50,060 nucleotides of DNA. Origin: Ruixingdingia sedimenti. GTDB taxonomy: Bacteria > Pseudomonadota > Alphaproteobacteria > Rhodobacterales > Rhodobacteraceae. A model generated the notes under the pieces. The model had not been told where the DNA came from. It saw only the letters and a program-made list of their open reading frames with translations, and did no database searches. The DNA is taken from contig NZ_JAVKPH010000029.1 of NCBI RefSeq assembly GCF_031432425.1, positions 1 through 50,060 on the forward strand, in the 5' to 3' direction. Positions 7,530 to 17,010 of this stretch are shown piece by piece (within the stretch, counting starts at the first letter, position 1; each line of letters starts with the position of its first letter). A program made the translations under genes and the position numbers.

Positions 7530-8774
7530 TCAGGCCCGGGCGCGCGCCAGCTGGTCGGTGGCGAAACCGGCCAGCCGGGAATAGCCGCGCACGATGGCCT
7601 CGCGTTCGGCATGGGGCAACACGGCATCCACATCGGCGAAGGGGTCCGGCGCGCGGGATTCCACCTCGTCGATCACCCGTTCGGGGCCGCCGATGCGGTT
7701 GCGCGCCACCACGTCGTTGGCCTTGGGCAGCCGTTCGGCCTCGTAGGCCCGCAGCGCCTCGGCCCCGCGGGCGCCGGAGGCCAGCACATCGGCCAGCGCG
7801 CGGCCGTCGAGGATCGCCTGCGCCGCGCCATTGGCGCCGAAGGGATACATCGGATGCGCCGCATCGCCCAGCAACGTGACGCGGCCGAAGCTCCACCGCG
7901 CCAGCGGGTCGCGGTCGCACATCGGGAATTCCCAGAACACCGGCGTCGCCGCCACCATCGCGGCGATGTCGGCCTCGGGCACGGTGAACCGCGTCAGCAG
8001 CGCGCGCAGATCCTCGTGTTTCGCCTCGCGGTTCCAGTCTTCGCGCGCGGGCGGGCTGCCGCCGGGCCCCGCCTGCCGCACCACCACGGCCCAGTTCATC
8101 AGCTGCGTGCCCGGCGTCCGGCCCGGCCCGATCGGGTAGAGGATGAACTTGCAGTCCGTGCCCCCCGAGATGATGATCGACCGCCCGTCCATGAACCCCG
8201 GCCAGTCCACCGCCCCGCGCCAGAGCATCAGGCCGCTCCACCGCGGCATGCCCTCGTCGGGGTGGAAGCGGCGGCGGACGGCGGAATGGATGCCGTCGGC
8301 GCCGACAAGGATGTCGCCCCCGGCCTCGAAGGCGCTGCCGTCGGCGCGGCGGAAGCGGGCGGTGACGCCCTCCGCCGTCTCGGCCACGTCCTCGAAGGCC
8401 GCATCCAGCACCAGCGCGCCCTCGGGCAGCCTTTCGCGCACCGCATCCAGCAGCACCTGTTGCAGATGCGCGCGGTGGATGGAAAACTGCGGCACCTTGT
8501 AGCCCGCGGGCAGGCCGCGCGGTTCGTCCCAGACCCCCTGCCCGTGGCGGGTGCGGTAGTAAAGATGTTCCGTCCGCACCGCCACCCTGTCCAGCGCCGG
8601 CACGAGGCCGAGCGCGTCGAGTTCCGTCATCGCATGGGGCAGAAGCGTCAGCCCCACGCCAAGCTGCAACAGTTCGGGCACCTTTTCGTAGATCGTGCAG
8701 GGGATGCCCTGCCTGTGCAGGTGCAGCGCGGCGGAAAGCCCGCCGATCCCCGCCCCGACGATGATCACCTTCAT
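7530..8774 (-). CDS. FAD-dependent monooxygenase (aromatic-ring hydroxylase type)
   Basis: A 414-residue group A flavoprotein monooxygenase. It shows the FAD-binding GAGIGGLS (residues 7-14) with E30 at the end of the second strand, the DG motif LVGADGIHSAVRR (156-168) and the GD motif LLGDAAHPMYPFGANG (301-316), the order found in salicylate, 6-hydroxynicotinate and 3-hydroxybenzoate hydroxylases. It should use NAD(P)H and O2 to hydroxylate an activated ring or a similar substrate. The start at 8774 has GGAG 8 nt upstream. It lies 46 bp after the substrate-binding protein gene, suggesting that the imported compound or an early metabolite is its substrate. The substrate is unknown. Confidence 0.9.
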   Translation of the reverse strand: MKVIIVGAGIGGLSAALHLHRQGIPCTIYEKVPELLQLGVGLTLLPHAMTELDALGLVPALDRVAVRTEHLYYRTRHGQGVWDEPRGLPAGYKVPQFSIHRAHLQQVLLDAVRERLPEGALVLDAAFEDVAETAEGVTARFRRADGSAFEAGGDILVGADGIHSAVRRRFHPDEGMPRWSGLMLWRGAVDWPGFMDGRSIIISGGTDCKFILYPIGPGRTPGTQLMNWAVVVRQAGPGGSPPAREDWNREAKHEDLRALLTRFTVPEADIAAMVAATPVFWEFPMCDRDPLARWSFGRVTLLGDAAHPMYPFGANGAAQAILDGRALADVLASGARGAEALRAYEAERLPKANDVVARNRIGGPERVIDEVESRAPDPFADVDAVLPHAEREAIVRGYSRLAGFATDQLARARA

Positions 8775-8820
8775 GGGGTCACTCCTTCCTTCCGCGCGGC
8801 CATCCCCCAAAGGGGCGCCG

Positions 8821-9729
<909 letters not shown>

Positions 9730-9794
9730 GGGGGTCAACGTGTTGGGGGAAAGGGGCGGTTGGCCGCCCTCGGGGGTGTTCGGGGGCGCGCCGG

Positions 9795-10763
9795 TCAGTG
9801 CCGGCGCGACCGTTTGATCTGGTCGGCCGCGGCCGCCAGCAGGATCACCGCGCCCACCGCGATGCGCTGCCAGTAGGAATTCACCCCCATCAGGTTCAGC
9901 GCATTGCCGAGGATCACGATGATGAAGACGCCGACGATGGTCATCGCCAGCCGCCCTTCGCCGCCGCGCAGCGAGGCGCCGCCGAGGATCACCGCGGCGA
10001 TGGCGTTCAACTCATAGCCTTCGGCCGCCGTGGGCTGGCCGCTTTGCAGCCGCGCGGCCAGCATCACCCCCGCGATCCCGGCGGTGAGCCCCGCCAGCGC
10101 GAAGGCAGAGGCGCGGATGCGGTCCACCGGGATGCCCGACAGGAACGCGGCCTCGGCATTGCCGCCCACGGCGTAGAGTTTCTTGCCATAGGCCGACAGG
10201 TGCAGCGCCCATCCCAGGATCAGGAACAGCACGATGGGCGTCCAGGTCAGCAGCGGGATCCCCAGGACCGAGGTCCGCGCATAGTCGAGGAACACCGCCG
10301 GCAAACCGGCCTCGCCCGAAATCGGCTGGCCTTCGGTGAACAGGAGCGCGAGGCCCCGCAGGATCACCACCGTGCCCAATGTGGCGATGAACGGGTTGAG
10401 CCGCAGCCAGGCGATCAGCGCGCCGTTGACGATCCCCGCCGCCAGCCCCGCCACGACCCCGACCAGAACCCCGGCCGCCACGCCCAGATGCAGCATCGTC
10501 CAGGCCGCCACGCAGCCGGAGGCCGCGACGATGGAACCCACCGACAGGTCGAACCCGCCCGAGATGATGACGAAGGTCATCCCCATCGCCAGCACCGAGA
10601 TGATCGAGGCCTGCAACAGGATGTTGCGCAGGTTGACCGGGCTCAGGAAGCGGTCCGACATCAGCGCGCCGGTGGCGAAGATGATCACCAGCACCAGGAT
10701 CGGCGCGTTGTGCACCAGCGCGCGCGCCAGCCGCAGCGCCGCGGAACGGGGCGCGCCGCTCAT
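9795..10763 (-). CDS. Ribose-type ABC transporter permease
   Basis: A 322-residue RbsC-like inner membrane permease with eight to ten hydrophobic segments. Family marks are FLSPVNLRNILLQAS, MTFVIISGGFDLSVGSIVA, GLAAGIVNGALIAWL and YAVGGNAEAAFLSGIPVDR. A longer frame starts at 10829 inside the ATPase gene, but the ATG at 10763 forms an ATGA overlap with the ATPase stop and gives the family length (E. coli RbsC, 321), so it was chosen. It pairs with the neighbouring ATPase and binding protein as one importer. Confidence 0.93.
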   Translation of the reverse strand: MSGAPRSAALRLARALVHNAPILVLVIIFATGALMSDRFLSPVNLRNILLQASIISVLAMGMTFVIISGGFDLSVGSIVAASGCVAAWTMLHLGVAAGVLVGVVAGLAAGIVNGALIAWLRLNPFIATLGTVVILRGLALLFTEGQPISGEAGLPAVFLDYARTSVLGIPLLTWTPIVLFLILGWALHLSAYGKKLYAVGGNAEAAFLSGIPVDRIRASAFALAGLTAGIAGVMLAARLQSGQPTAAEGYELNAIAAVILGGASLRGGEGRLAMTIVGVFIIVILGNALNLMGVNSYWQRIAVGAVILLAAAADQIKRSRRH

Positions 10764-12292
10764 CCTGCCCCGGGTGCTTCCAGCGGCGCTGCCGGTGGCG
10801 GTTGCAGGGACATCGGGTCGGTGTGACATGCAAGCTCCTTCAGCGCGATCGTGTCATAGCCGGCGGCGGGCCGTTCCTGCGGCGCGGTCAGCCGGCCGCC
10901 GATCATCAGGAACAGTTCGTCCACCAGCTCCGTCAGGTCGTCGAGTTCCACCGAATGCATCAGCACCCCGCCGCCCGCGGCGGCAAAGGCGCGGATCTGC
11001 GCCTTGATCAGCGCCTTGGCGCCGACATCGACGCCATGGGTGGGTTCGTCCAGCAACAGGCTGTGGGTGGTGCCCAGAAGCCAGCGCGCGAACAGCACCT
11101 TCTGCTGGTTGCCCCCCGACAGCGTGCCGGCGGGCAGCGCGGGGTTGCGCGGGCGGATATCCAGCCGTTCCATCAGCGGCACCACGGCCGCATCCAGCGC
11201 GCGGCGGTCGAGCGTGCCCGCGCGCGCATAGCGCGCCAGATGCGGCAGCACGATGTTGTCGCGCACCGACAGCGCCGGCACGATGGCGCGGCGGCGTTCG
11301 CTCGGCACATAGCCCAGACCGGCGGCGATGGCGCGGGCGGGGCCGGTCAGGTCCACCGCCCCTGCGGGCGTGTCCAGCCGCCGCCGCGCGCCCGCGCCGA
11401 AAAGGCCGCGCAGAAGATCCTCGATCCCGCTGCCCAGAAGCCCGTGCAGGCCCCCGATCCGCCCCGCCCGCAGCGCGAGCCGCCCGCCCGGCGCATCCGC
11501 CGCGACCAGTGCGGGGCCCGGCGCGGCGGGGGTATGGGCGTGGGCCTGCACCGCGGGCTGGCCCGAAATCGCCACCACCAGATCGTGCAGCCGGTAGCCG
11601 CCCCGCACCAGCGAGGCCACCACCTGCCCGTCGCGCAACGCCACCACGCGGTCGCAGAGCCGCTCGATCTCGTCCAGCCGGTGCGAGACATAGATCACCG
11701 CCGTCCCCCGCGCCTTGAGCCGCGCGATCAGGTCGAACAGCCGGTCCACCTCTGCCTCGCCCAGGGCGGCGGTGGGTTCGTCCAGGATCAGCAGCCGCGC
11801 ATCGCGCGCCACCGCCCGGGCGATCACCACCGACTGGCGCGCGGCAAAGGGCAGGCTGCCGATTTCCGCCCGCGGGTCGATGTCGAGGCCAAGCGCCGCC
11901 AGCCGCGCCCGCGCCTCGGCCCGCGCGGCGCGGGCATCCACCAGCGGCAACGCGCCCCGGCGCGGCCAGTGGCCCAGCATCACGTTGTCGGCCACGCTCA
12001 TCGCCGGAACCACGCGCAATTCCTGCGGGATCAGGGCGATATGCCGCTCTGCCGCCTCGAAGGGCGACCGCGGGCGATAGTCCTGCCCCGCCAGCACCAT
12101 CGTGCCCCGGTCGGCCTGATAGACGCCGGTGACGATCTTGAGCAGCGTGGATTTCCCCGCCCCGTTGCCGCCGACCAGCCCCAGAACCTCGCCCGCCGCC
12201 ACGTTCAGGCCGACCCCGCGCAGGGCCCGCGTCTCGCCGAAACTCTTGGTCAGGTCGCGGACGGTCAGGATGGCGTCGGCATCGGCGTCCAT
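10760..12292 (-). CDS. Ribose-type ABC transporter ATP-binding protein (two NBDs)
   Basis: A 510-residue RbsA-like protein with two fused nucleotide-binding domains. NBD1 has Walker A GGNGAGKST (41-49) and Walker B LLILDEPTAAL, but its signature region reads SLPFAARQ instead of a normal LSxGQ. NBD2 has a degenerate Walker A (GLHGLLGSGIED) but an intact LSGGNQQK signature and LLLDEPTHGVD. A degenerate second P-loop is usual for this family; the altered NBD1 signature is less usual. A GGAGG ribosome-binding site precedes the ATG at 12292. It is the first gene of a minus-strand operon ATPase - permease - binding protein - monooxygenase - tetR. Confidence 0.92.
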   Translation of the reverse strand: MDADADAILTVRDLTKSFGETRALRGVGLNVAAGEVLGLVGGNGAGKSTLLKIVTGVYQADRGTMVLAGQDYRPRSPFEAAERHIALIPQELRVVPAMSVADNVMLGHWPRRGALPLVDARAARAEARARLAALGLDIDPRAEIGSLPFAARQSVVIARAVARDARLLILDEPTAALGEAEVDRLFDLIARLKARGTAVIYVSHRLDEIERLCDRVVALRDGQVVASLVRGGYRLHDLVVAISGQPAVQAHAHTPAAPGPALVAADAPGGRLALRAGRIGGLHGLLGSGIEDLLRGLFGAGARRRLDTPAGAVDLTGPARAIAAGLGYVPSERRRAIVPALSVRDNIVLPHLARYARAGTLDRRALDAAVVPLMERLDIRPRNPALPAGTLSGGNQQKVLFARWLLGTTHSLLLDEPTHGVDVGAKALIKAQIRAFAAAGGGVLMHSVELDDLTELVDELFLMIGGRLTAPQERPAAGYDTIALKELACHTDPMSLQPPPAAPLEAPGAG

Positions 12293-12423
12293 GGGGCCTC
12301 CGGGTTTCCTCGGGTGATGGGGAAAGGCTAGGGAGGGGTGCGACAACCTGTCAATAACGAACCTTGATCGGTAAAGAACCCGTCAAGGCACCGCGCGGCC
12401 GCCGGGGCCGGAAAGACAATGGT

Positions 12424-12435
12424 TTAAGTATGAAA
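12424..12435. promoter_or_regulatory. Possible operator, copy A
   Basis: TTAAGTATGAAA lies in the 217-bp gap before the ABC importer operon. An 11-of-12 match occurs at 13454-13465 in the divergent promoter region of the next two genes. A shared regulator site is suggested but not shown. Confidence 0.3.
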
Positions 12436-12509
12436 TATCTTTCGGATGGTCAGTCCGGGGCGCCGGGCAACTGCACAAAATTTGTGCAAACCCGGCACCC
12501 CGGCAGGGG

Positions 12510-13406
12510 TCAGCCCTGCGTGGCGTAATAGCGGATGGCGAAGTCGATCCATTCCGGCGCGTCCCAGTCGGGGTGCGCGGCGCGAATCACCGGGGCGAGG
12601 CGCGCGGCCAGATCGCCCTCGGCCACCCCTTCGGCGCGGGCGCGCGCCACCGCGTCGCGCACCTCGTCCATATAGGCCGACACGGCGGTCAGGATCGCCG
12701 GGCCGCCCACCGCGCCATGCCCCGGCACCACCACCGCCGGGTCCAGCGCCAGCAGATGCCCCAGAACCGCCTGCCAGCGCGCGGCGTCCAGCACCGCGTC
12801 ATCGGGCGGGAACCAGGGGAAGATGGGGAAGATCCGTTCCTCGGCCAGATCGCCCACGAACAGCACGCGGTCCTCCGGCAGCCAGACCACCTGGTCGGCG
12901 GCGGTATGGGCAAGGCCCCAGGTCCGCAGCTCCGCCACCCGGCCGCCGAGGTCGATCCGGTGGCTGCCGCCCTCATAGACCGCATCCGGCATCACCAGTT
13001 CGGTCCCCTCCAGCGCGGCGGCGACACCGGGGCCGAAGCCGCGGAACATCGCCAGATAGCCCGGCCCGCGTTCGGCCAGTTCGTCCCGCTGCGCGGCGTT
13101 GTAGAGGATCTTCGCCACTCCCTTGAACGCCTGCGCGCCGAAGGCATGTTCGGGGTGGAAATGCGTCAGCGTCAGGATCAGCGGCCGGTCCCCGGCGATC
13201 CCCCGCGCCGCCGCCAGCACGGTCGCGCCGTTCACCGGGCCCATGCCCGTATCAACCACCAGCACGGCGTCGCGCCCCTCGACGATGCCGATATTGGGCA
13301 CCAGCGGCACGCGGCGGTCCGCGATCACATGGACGCCGGGCAGGATCTCGCGCAGGGCGGCGGCATCCACGGCGGGGGCGTCGGGCGGCAGGGTCTGGTC
13401 GGTCAT
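12510..13406 (-). CDS. Metallo-beta-lactamase-fold hydrolase
   Basis: A 298-residue MBL-superfamily protein. The metal site is visible: T-H82-F-H84-P-E86-H87, H167 in GLAHTAAD, D186 in FVGDLAEE and H230 in VVPGHG. In most family members the fifth position of the first motif is aspartate (HxHxDH); here it is glutamate, which could alter the second metal site. There is no signal peptide. A good ribosome-binding site (AGGAG) precedes the ATG. It is read divergently from the isochorismatase-like gene and lies upstream of the ABC operon on the same strand, so a hydrolytic step in the same pathway is plausible. Substrate unknown. Confidence 0.85.
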   Translation of the reverse strand: MTDQTLPPDAPAVDAAALREILPGVHVIADRRVPLVPNIGIVEGRDAVLVVDTGMGPVNGATVLAAARGIAGDRPLILTLTHFHPEHAFGAQAFKGVAKILYNAAQRDELAERGPGYLAMFRGFGPGVAAALEGTELVMPDAVYEGGSHRIDLGGRVAELRTWGLAHTAADQVVWLPEDRVLFVGDLAEERIFPIFPWFPPDDAVLDAARWQAVLGHLLALDPAVVVPGHGAVGGPAILTAVSAYMDEVRDAVARARAEGVAEGDLAARLAPVIRAAHPDWDAPEWIDFAIRYYATQG

Positions 13407-13453
13407 GGCGGGCTCCTTTCGGGATTCGTGGATGGACGGGCCTTGGAGAATCG

Positions 13454-13465
13454 TTAAGTTTGAAA
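13454..13465. promoter_or_regulatory. Possible operator, copy B
   Basis: TTAAGTTTGAAA sits in the middle of the 123-bp divergent region between the MBL-fold gene and the isochorismatase-like gene. It matches the motif at 12424-12435 in 11 of 12 bases and overlaps a short inverted repeat TTTG-AAA-CAAA (13459-13469). Confidence 0.3.
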
Positions 13466-13529
13466 CAAATCATCCGGCAAGCCCCTTCCCGACGCCAGCC
13501 CCTCCCTGCCCCCCTGAACGGAACCGCCC

Positions 13530-14111
13530 ATGTCCACCGCCTTCCTTGCCCTGCACTACCAGAACGAGGTCATCCATCCCCAAGGCGCGATCCGCGTCGG
13601 CATGGCCGAACACGCCCCCGAACGCGCGGCGCTGATCGCCAATGCCGGGCGGCTCCTGGCGGGGATGCGGGCGTCGGGGGTGCCGGTGGTGTCGGTCCGC
13701 ATCGCCTTTCGCCCCGACCATGCCGACGTGATCCAGAACTGCCGCATCTTCCGCGATGTCGTCCGCCTCGGCGCGATGGTCGAGGGGTCGTGGGGGGCAG
13801 AGTTCGTGGACGGTCTGGGCCCCCTGCCCGGCGAACATGTGGTCAAGCATACCCGCACCAACGCCTTCATCGGCGCGCCGCTGGAAGAGGTGCTGCGCTG
13901 CCTCGACGCGCGCCGCCTGATCGTGGCGGGGGTCTCCACCCATTCGGTGGTCGAGGCGACGGTCCGCCATGCCTCGGACATGGGCTATGCGGTCACGGTT
14001 GTGGGGGATGCCTGTTCCTCGGGCGATCCGGCGATGCATGCGGCCTCGCTGCGCAGCATGGAACTGGTGGCAGAGGTGCGCACGACCGACGCGGTTCTGG
14101 CGGCGCTCTGA
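13530..14111 (+). CDS. Isochorismatase-fold protein lacking the catalytic cysteine
   Basis: A 193-residue protein with the isochorismatase/cysteine hydrolase fold: FLALHYQNEV at the first strand, WGAEFVDGL, K106 in VVKHTRTNAF, and GVSTHSVVEATVRHASDMGY (134-153). In active family members the triad is Asp-Lys-Cys. Here the aspartate position is H9 and the cysteine position is V140, so only K106 remains. I recall relatives with the same GVxTxSVVE pattern, so this looks like an established subfamily rather than a fresh mutation. It may be a non-hydrolytic binding protein or use other chemistry. It is divergent from the MBL-fold gene and probably co-regulated with it. Confidence 0.85.
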   Translation: MSTAFLALHYQNEVIHPQGAIRVGMAEHAPERAALIANAGRLLAGMRASGVPVVSVRIAFRPDHADVIQNCRIFRDVVRLGAMVEGSWGAEFVDGLGPLPGEHVVKHTRTNAFIGAPLEEVLRCLDARRLIVAGVSTHSVVEATVRHASDMGYAVTVVGDACSSGDPAMHAASLRSMELVAEVRTTDAVLAAL

Positions 14112-14160
14112 CCCCGAGGGCAGCGCCGGTGGAGGGGGCGGCACCGGGGGCCAGCCCCGC

Positions 14161-14227
14161 GCCGGCTGGTTCTCGAACCAGTGGCGCACCAGCCGGCGCC
14201 CCCGGGATATTTATGGACAGAAAGTGA
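14161..14227 (+). repeat. Intergenic modular repeat (H3 head, T1 tail)
   Basis: The head is a perfect 10-bp hairpin GCCGGCTGGT / ACCAGCCGGC (14161-14170, 14188-14197) with TTCTCGAACC in its loop. The core CCCGGGATATTT and the tail GGACAGAAAGTGA follow. The GGTTCTCGAACC head recurs only at 31896. It lies between convergent genes and faces the inverted copy at 14246. Confidence 0.8.
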
Positions 14228-14245
14228 CAGGACCACGGCCCTTCC

Positions 14246-14279
14246 TCACTTTCTGTCCTTAAATATCCCCGCCGGAGGC
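14246..14279 (-). repeat. Intergenic modular repeat (H2 head, T1 tail)
   Basis: Inverted partner of the element at 14161-14227. The two tails and cores face each other across about 18 bp and could form a long stem of roughly 22 bp in RNA read from either of the convergent genes. Confidence 0.8.
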
Positions 14280-14312
14280 CACCGCCCTTTCCGCCGGGCC
14301 GGACGCCGGGCC

Positions 14313-14831
14313 CTACCCCTGCGCGTCGCCGATCAGCCGGTCGGCCGCATCGGCGGCGGGGTTGGCGGCCTCCTGCGCCACGGCGGTCAGGTTGGCGTGG
14401 GCGGCGCGCAGGACGCGCAGGCAGGTCGCCACATCCTCGGGCGGGATGCCCTGCAAGGCGATCGCATTCGCCTCCATCGCCGCCTTCAGCGCCGGGTTCT
14501 GCAACGCCCATCCCTTTTCGGTCAGCAGGATCACGTATTTCCGCTTGTCGTTGTCGGGCCGGTGGCGCGTGACCAGCCCCATCGCCAGAAGCCCCCGCAC
14601 CGCCGTCACCATCGCCGGCCCCGCGATGCCCGACCGCTGCGCCAGTTCGATCTGCGTCACCCCGTCGGTTTCCCACAGCGTGCGCAGCGCATACCACTGC
14701 GCGATGTTCAGCCCCATCCGCACCACCCGCGTGCCGAGGTCGCGCTGGATCAGCCGGTTGGTGTGCCGCAGGTTGTGCCCGAAGCTTTCGGCCGTGGGAA
14801 GGATCGGCGGGCGGCGCATGGTGTCGTTCAT
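14313..14831 (-). CDS. MarR family transcriptional regulator
   Basis: A 172-residue winged-helix regulator. ALRTLWETDGVTQIELAQRSG and IAGPAMVTAVRGLLAMGLVTR form the recognition part, and DNDKRKYVILLTEKG is the wing of MarR proteins that respond to aromatic or phenolic ligands. The start at 14831 (MNDTMRRPP) was chosen over a longer frame whose extra residues are low complexity. It is divergent from the plus-strand importer/catabolic operon with a 264-bp shared promoter region, the standard arrangement for local control of that operon. Confidence 0.92.
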   Translation of the reverse strand: MNDTMRRPPILPTAESFGHNLRHTNRLIQRDLGTRVVRMGLNIAQWYALRTLWETDGVTQIELAQRSGIAGPAMVTAVRGLLAMGLVTRHRPDNDKRKYVILLTEKGWALQNPALKAAMEANAIALQGIPPEDVATCLRVLRAAHANLTAVAQEAANPAADAADRLIGDAQG

Positions 14832-14923
14832 CGGGGACCTGCTGGATCGTCGGCACCGTCCCCTAGGCCGCGGCGCCCGCGGGTGCAAGCGCCGCGCGCC
14901 GCCCGGGGGCGCACCGGGGGATT

Positions 14924-14937
14924 GCTTCAAGCTTCAA
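14924..14937. promoter_or_regulatory. Tandem 7-bp repeat, possible MarR operator
   Basis: GCTTCAA occurs twice head to tail in the promoter region between marR and the catabolic operon, just upstream of an A/T tract and 19 bp before the candidate -35 box. A role as operator is inference from position only. Confidence 0.3.
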
Positions 14938-14955
14938 ATTTTTTGCCGCGGCATA

Positions 14956-14984
14956 TTGCAACGACTCGGGGCCCACCATAACAT
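14956..14984 (+). promoter_or_regulatory. Candidate sigma70 promoter of the catabolic operon
   Basis: TTGCAA (14956-14961), a 17-bp spacer and TAACAT (14979-14984) lie about 110 bp before the binding-protein start. Spacing is ideal and both boxes match four of six or better. Confidence 0.4.
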
Positions 14985-15095
14985 TCATTCACGACTTAAC
15001 GAAATCCCGGTCCCCGGGGCTTCGGGTCGGCCATGACAACGACCCCGCGCCGGCATCGGGCCAGAGCGGCGGGGCACCATCCAACGGGGAAACAC

Positions 15096-16265
15096 ATGCG
15101 GACTTCCATCCTGATCCCGGCCGGTCTTGCGCTTTGCGCCGCCACGGCCGGGCTGCCCGCGGCTGCGGATACCGTCAAGTTCGGGCTGGTGATGCCCTAC
15201 AGCGGCTGGTTCCAGCCCATCGACGCCAGCACCGTCAACGGCGCCATGCTGGCGATCAAGGAAATCAACGCCACCGGCGGCGTGTTGGGACAGGAGATCG
15301 AGGCCGTCAGCTTCGACAACAAGTCCGAACCGCTTCTGGGCGCGGACGGCGCGCTGGAGGTCATCGGCAAGGGCGCCAAGGCCATCATCGTGCCGAGCGA
15401 TTTCGACTTCGGCGCCCCCGGCGCGTTCGTGGCGCAGCAGAACGGGGTGATTTCCTTCTCGGGCGCGTCGGATCCGAAGTTCGGCGTGGGCGGTATCGGC
15501 AACCTCGCCTATTCGCTGTCCACCGCCTCGCAGGCGCAGGGCGCGCTGCTGGCGGAATGGGCCTTCGAGCAGCAGGGCTGGAAAACGGCCTATGTGCTGC
15601 TGGACGACACCATCGCCTATACCAAATCGCTTTGCGGCAGTTTCGCCGACCGCTGGAAGGATCTGGCGGGCGACGCCGGGCTTCTGGGCAACGACACCTT
15701 CCTGAACGGCGATCCGACCATCGCCGCGCAGGTGTCGCGCATCAACGGGCTGGCGGCGAAACCGGATGTGGTGATGCTGTGTTCCTATGCGCCCGGCGGG
15801 CCCTCGGCGATCCGGCAGCTGCGCGCGGCGGGGCTGGACCAGCCGATCATGACCGGTGAATCGATGGACGGCGACTATTGGGCCGGCACCGTGCCGGGGC
15901 TGTCGAACTTCTATGTCGTCAACTTCGGGTCCTTCTACGGCGACGACAGCGATCCGGGCATCGCCGATTTCTTCGCCCGCTATCAGGCCGAATACGGCCA
16001 GCGCGCCGATGTGTCCTATGCGCTGCGGGGCTATTCGATGGTGCAGGCCTGGGCCAGGGCGGCGGAAAAGGCGGGATCGGTCGAGGCGGCGGAGGTGGCG
16101 AAGGTTCTGGATACCTTCGCGGATGAACCGCTCGCCGTCGGGCCGACCACCTTCACCCCCGACCTGCACATCGCCACCACCCGCCCGATGACCATCGTGC
16201 AAAGCAAGGACGGCGCGTTCAGCTTTGTCACCAAGGTCACGGCGCGGGACTTCTCGCTCGACTGA
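15096..16265 (+). CDS. Branched-chain-amino-acid-type ABC substrate-binding protein
   Basis: A 389-residue periplasmic binding protein of the LivK/Peripla_BP_6 family. A Sec signal peptide (MRTSILIPAGLALCAATAGLPAAAD) precedes TVKFGLVMPYSGWF, NGAMLAIKEINATGGVLG, the VPSDFDFGAPGAFVAQQ region and QAWARAAEKAGSVEAAEVAKVL. These proteins bind amino acids but also urea, amides and aromatic acids, so the ligand is open. The start at 15096 has GGGGA 5 nt upstream and gives a clean signal peptide. First gene of a tightly packed ten-gene operon. Confidence 0.92.
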   Translation: MRTSILIPAGLALCAATAGLPAAADTVKFGLVMPYSGWFQPIDASTVNGAMLAIKEINATGGVLGQEIEAVSFDNKSEPLLGADGALEVIGKGAKAIIVPSDFDFGAPGAFVAQQNGVISFSGASDPKFGVGGIGNLAYSLSTASQAQGALLAEWAFEQQGWKTAYVLLDDTIAYTKSLCGSFADRWKDLAGDAGLLGNDTFLNGDPTIAAQVSRINGLAAKPDVVMLCSYAPGGPSAIRQLRAAGLDQPIMTGESMDGDYWAGTVPGLSNFYVVNFGSFYGDDSDPGIADFFARYQAEYGQRADVSYALRGYSMVQAWARAAEKAGSVEAAEVAKVLDTFADEPLAVGPTTFTPDLHIATTRPMTIVQSKDGAFSFVTKVTARDFSLD

Positions 16266-16287
16266 CACCGCGGGACAGGGGGCGGCC

Positions 16288-17010
16288 ATGGGGCTGAGCG
16301 CAACGGGCATCGCGGTCCATTTCTCGGGCGTGCGGGCGGTGGATGACGTATCCGTCAGCCTGTCGCGCGGCGAGATCCTGGGGCTTGTCGGCCCCAACGG
16401 CGCGGGCAAGACGACGATGGTCAATGTCTTCAGCGGCTTCCAGCCGCCCCACCGCGGCGCGGTGGCGCTGGAAGGCGCCGCCGTCACCGGGCGCGACAGC
16501 GCCTGGCTGGCCCGCAACGGGGTGGTGCGCACCTTTCAGGCGGTGCGGCTGTTCCACGGCCTCAGCGTGTCGGAAAACGTCGAGGCGGCGCTGACCAGCC
16601 TCGGGCATGGCCGCGCCGCCGCCCGCCGGCGGGCGCTGGAGATGCTGGATTACCTCGGCATCGCCGGGCGCGCGCAGGCGTCCGGCGGCGCGCTCAACTA
16701 CGGCGACGAGCGGCGGGTGGGCATCGCCCGCGCGCTGGCGCTGCAACCGCGCTTCCTGCTGCTCGATGAACCGGCGGCGGGGATGAACGTGGCCGAGGCC
16801 GCGGCGCTGAGCGACCTGATCCGCCGCATCCGCGACGATTTCGGCTGCGGCGTCCTGCTGATCGAACACAACATGAGCCTGATCACCCGCACCTGCGAAC
16901 GCATGCATGTGATGGCGAGCGGCCGCACCATCGCCGCCGGAACGCCCGCCGAGGTCTTTGCCGATCCGGGCTTCCGCGCCGCCTATCTGGGGCTGGAGGA
17001 AGGCGCATGA
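16288..17010 (+). CDS. LivG-like ABC transporter ATP-binding protein
   Basis: A 240-residue ATPase with Walker A GPNGAGKT (35-42), the Q-loop TFQAVRLFHGLSVSENV, a weak signature (SGGALNYGDERRVGIARAL) and Walker B LLLDEPAAGMN, the LivG pattern. It works with the LivF-like partner and the two permeases downstream. The 3' end overlaps the next gene by 4 bp. Confidence 0.94.
   Translation: MGLSATGIAVHFSGVRAVDDVSVSLSRGEILGLVGPNGAGKTTMVNVFSGFQPPHRGAVALEGAAVTGRDSAWLARNGVVRTFQAVRLFHGLSVSENVEAALTSLGHGRAAARRRALEMLDYLGIAGRAQASGGALNYGDERRVGIARALALQPRFLLLDEPAAGMNVAEAAALSDLIRRIRDDFGCGVLLIEHNMSLITRTCERMHVMASGRTIAAGTPAEVFADPGFRAAYLGLEEGA

Noticed and set aside
10764..10829. Longer start for the ribose-type permease
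   Set aside because: It lies inside the ATPase gene and adds a low-complexity stretch. The ATGA overlap start at 10763 gives the family length.
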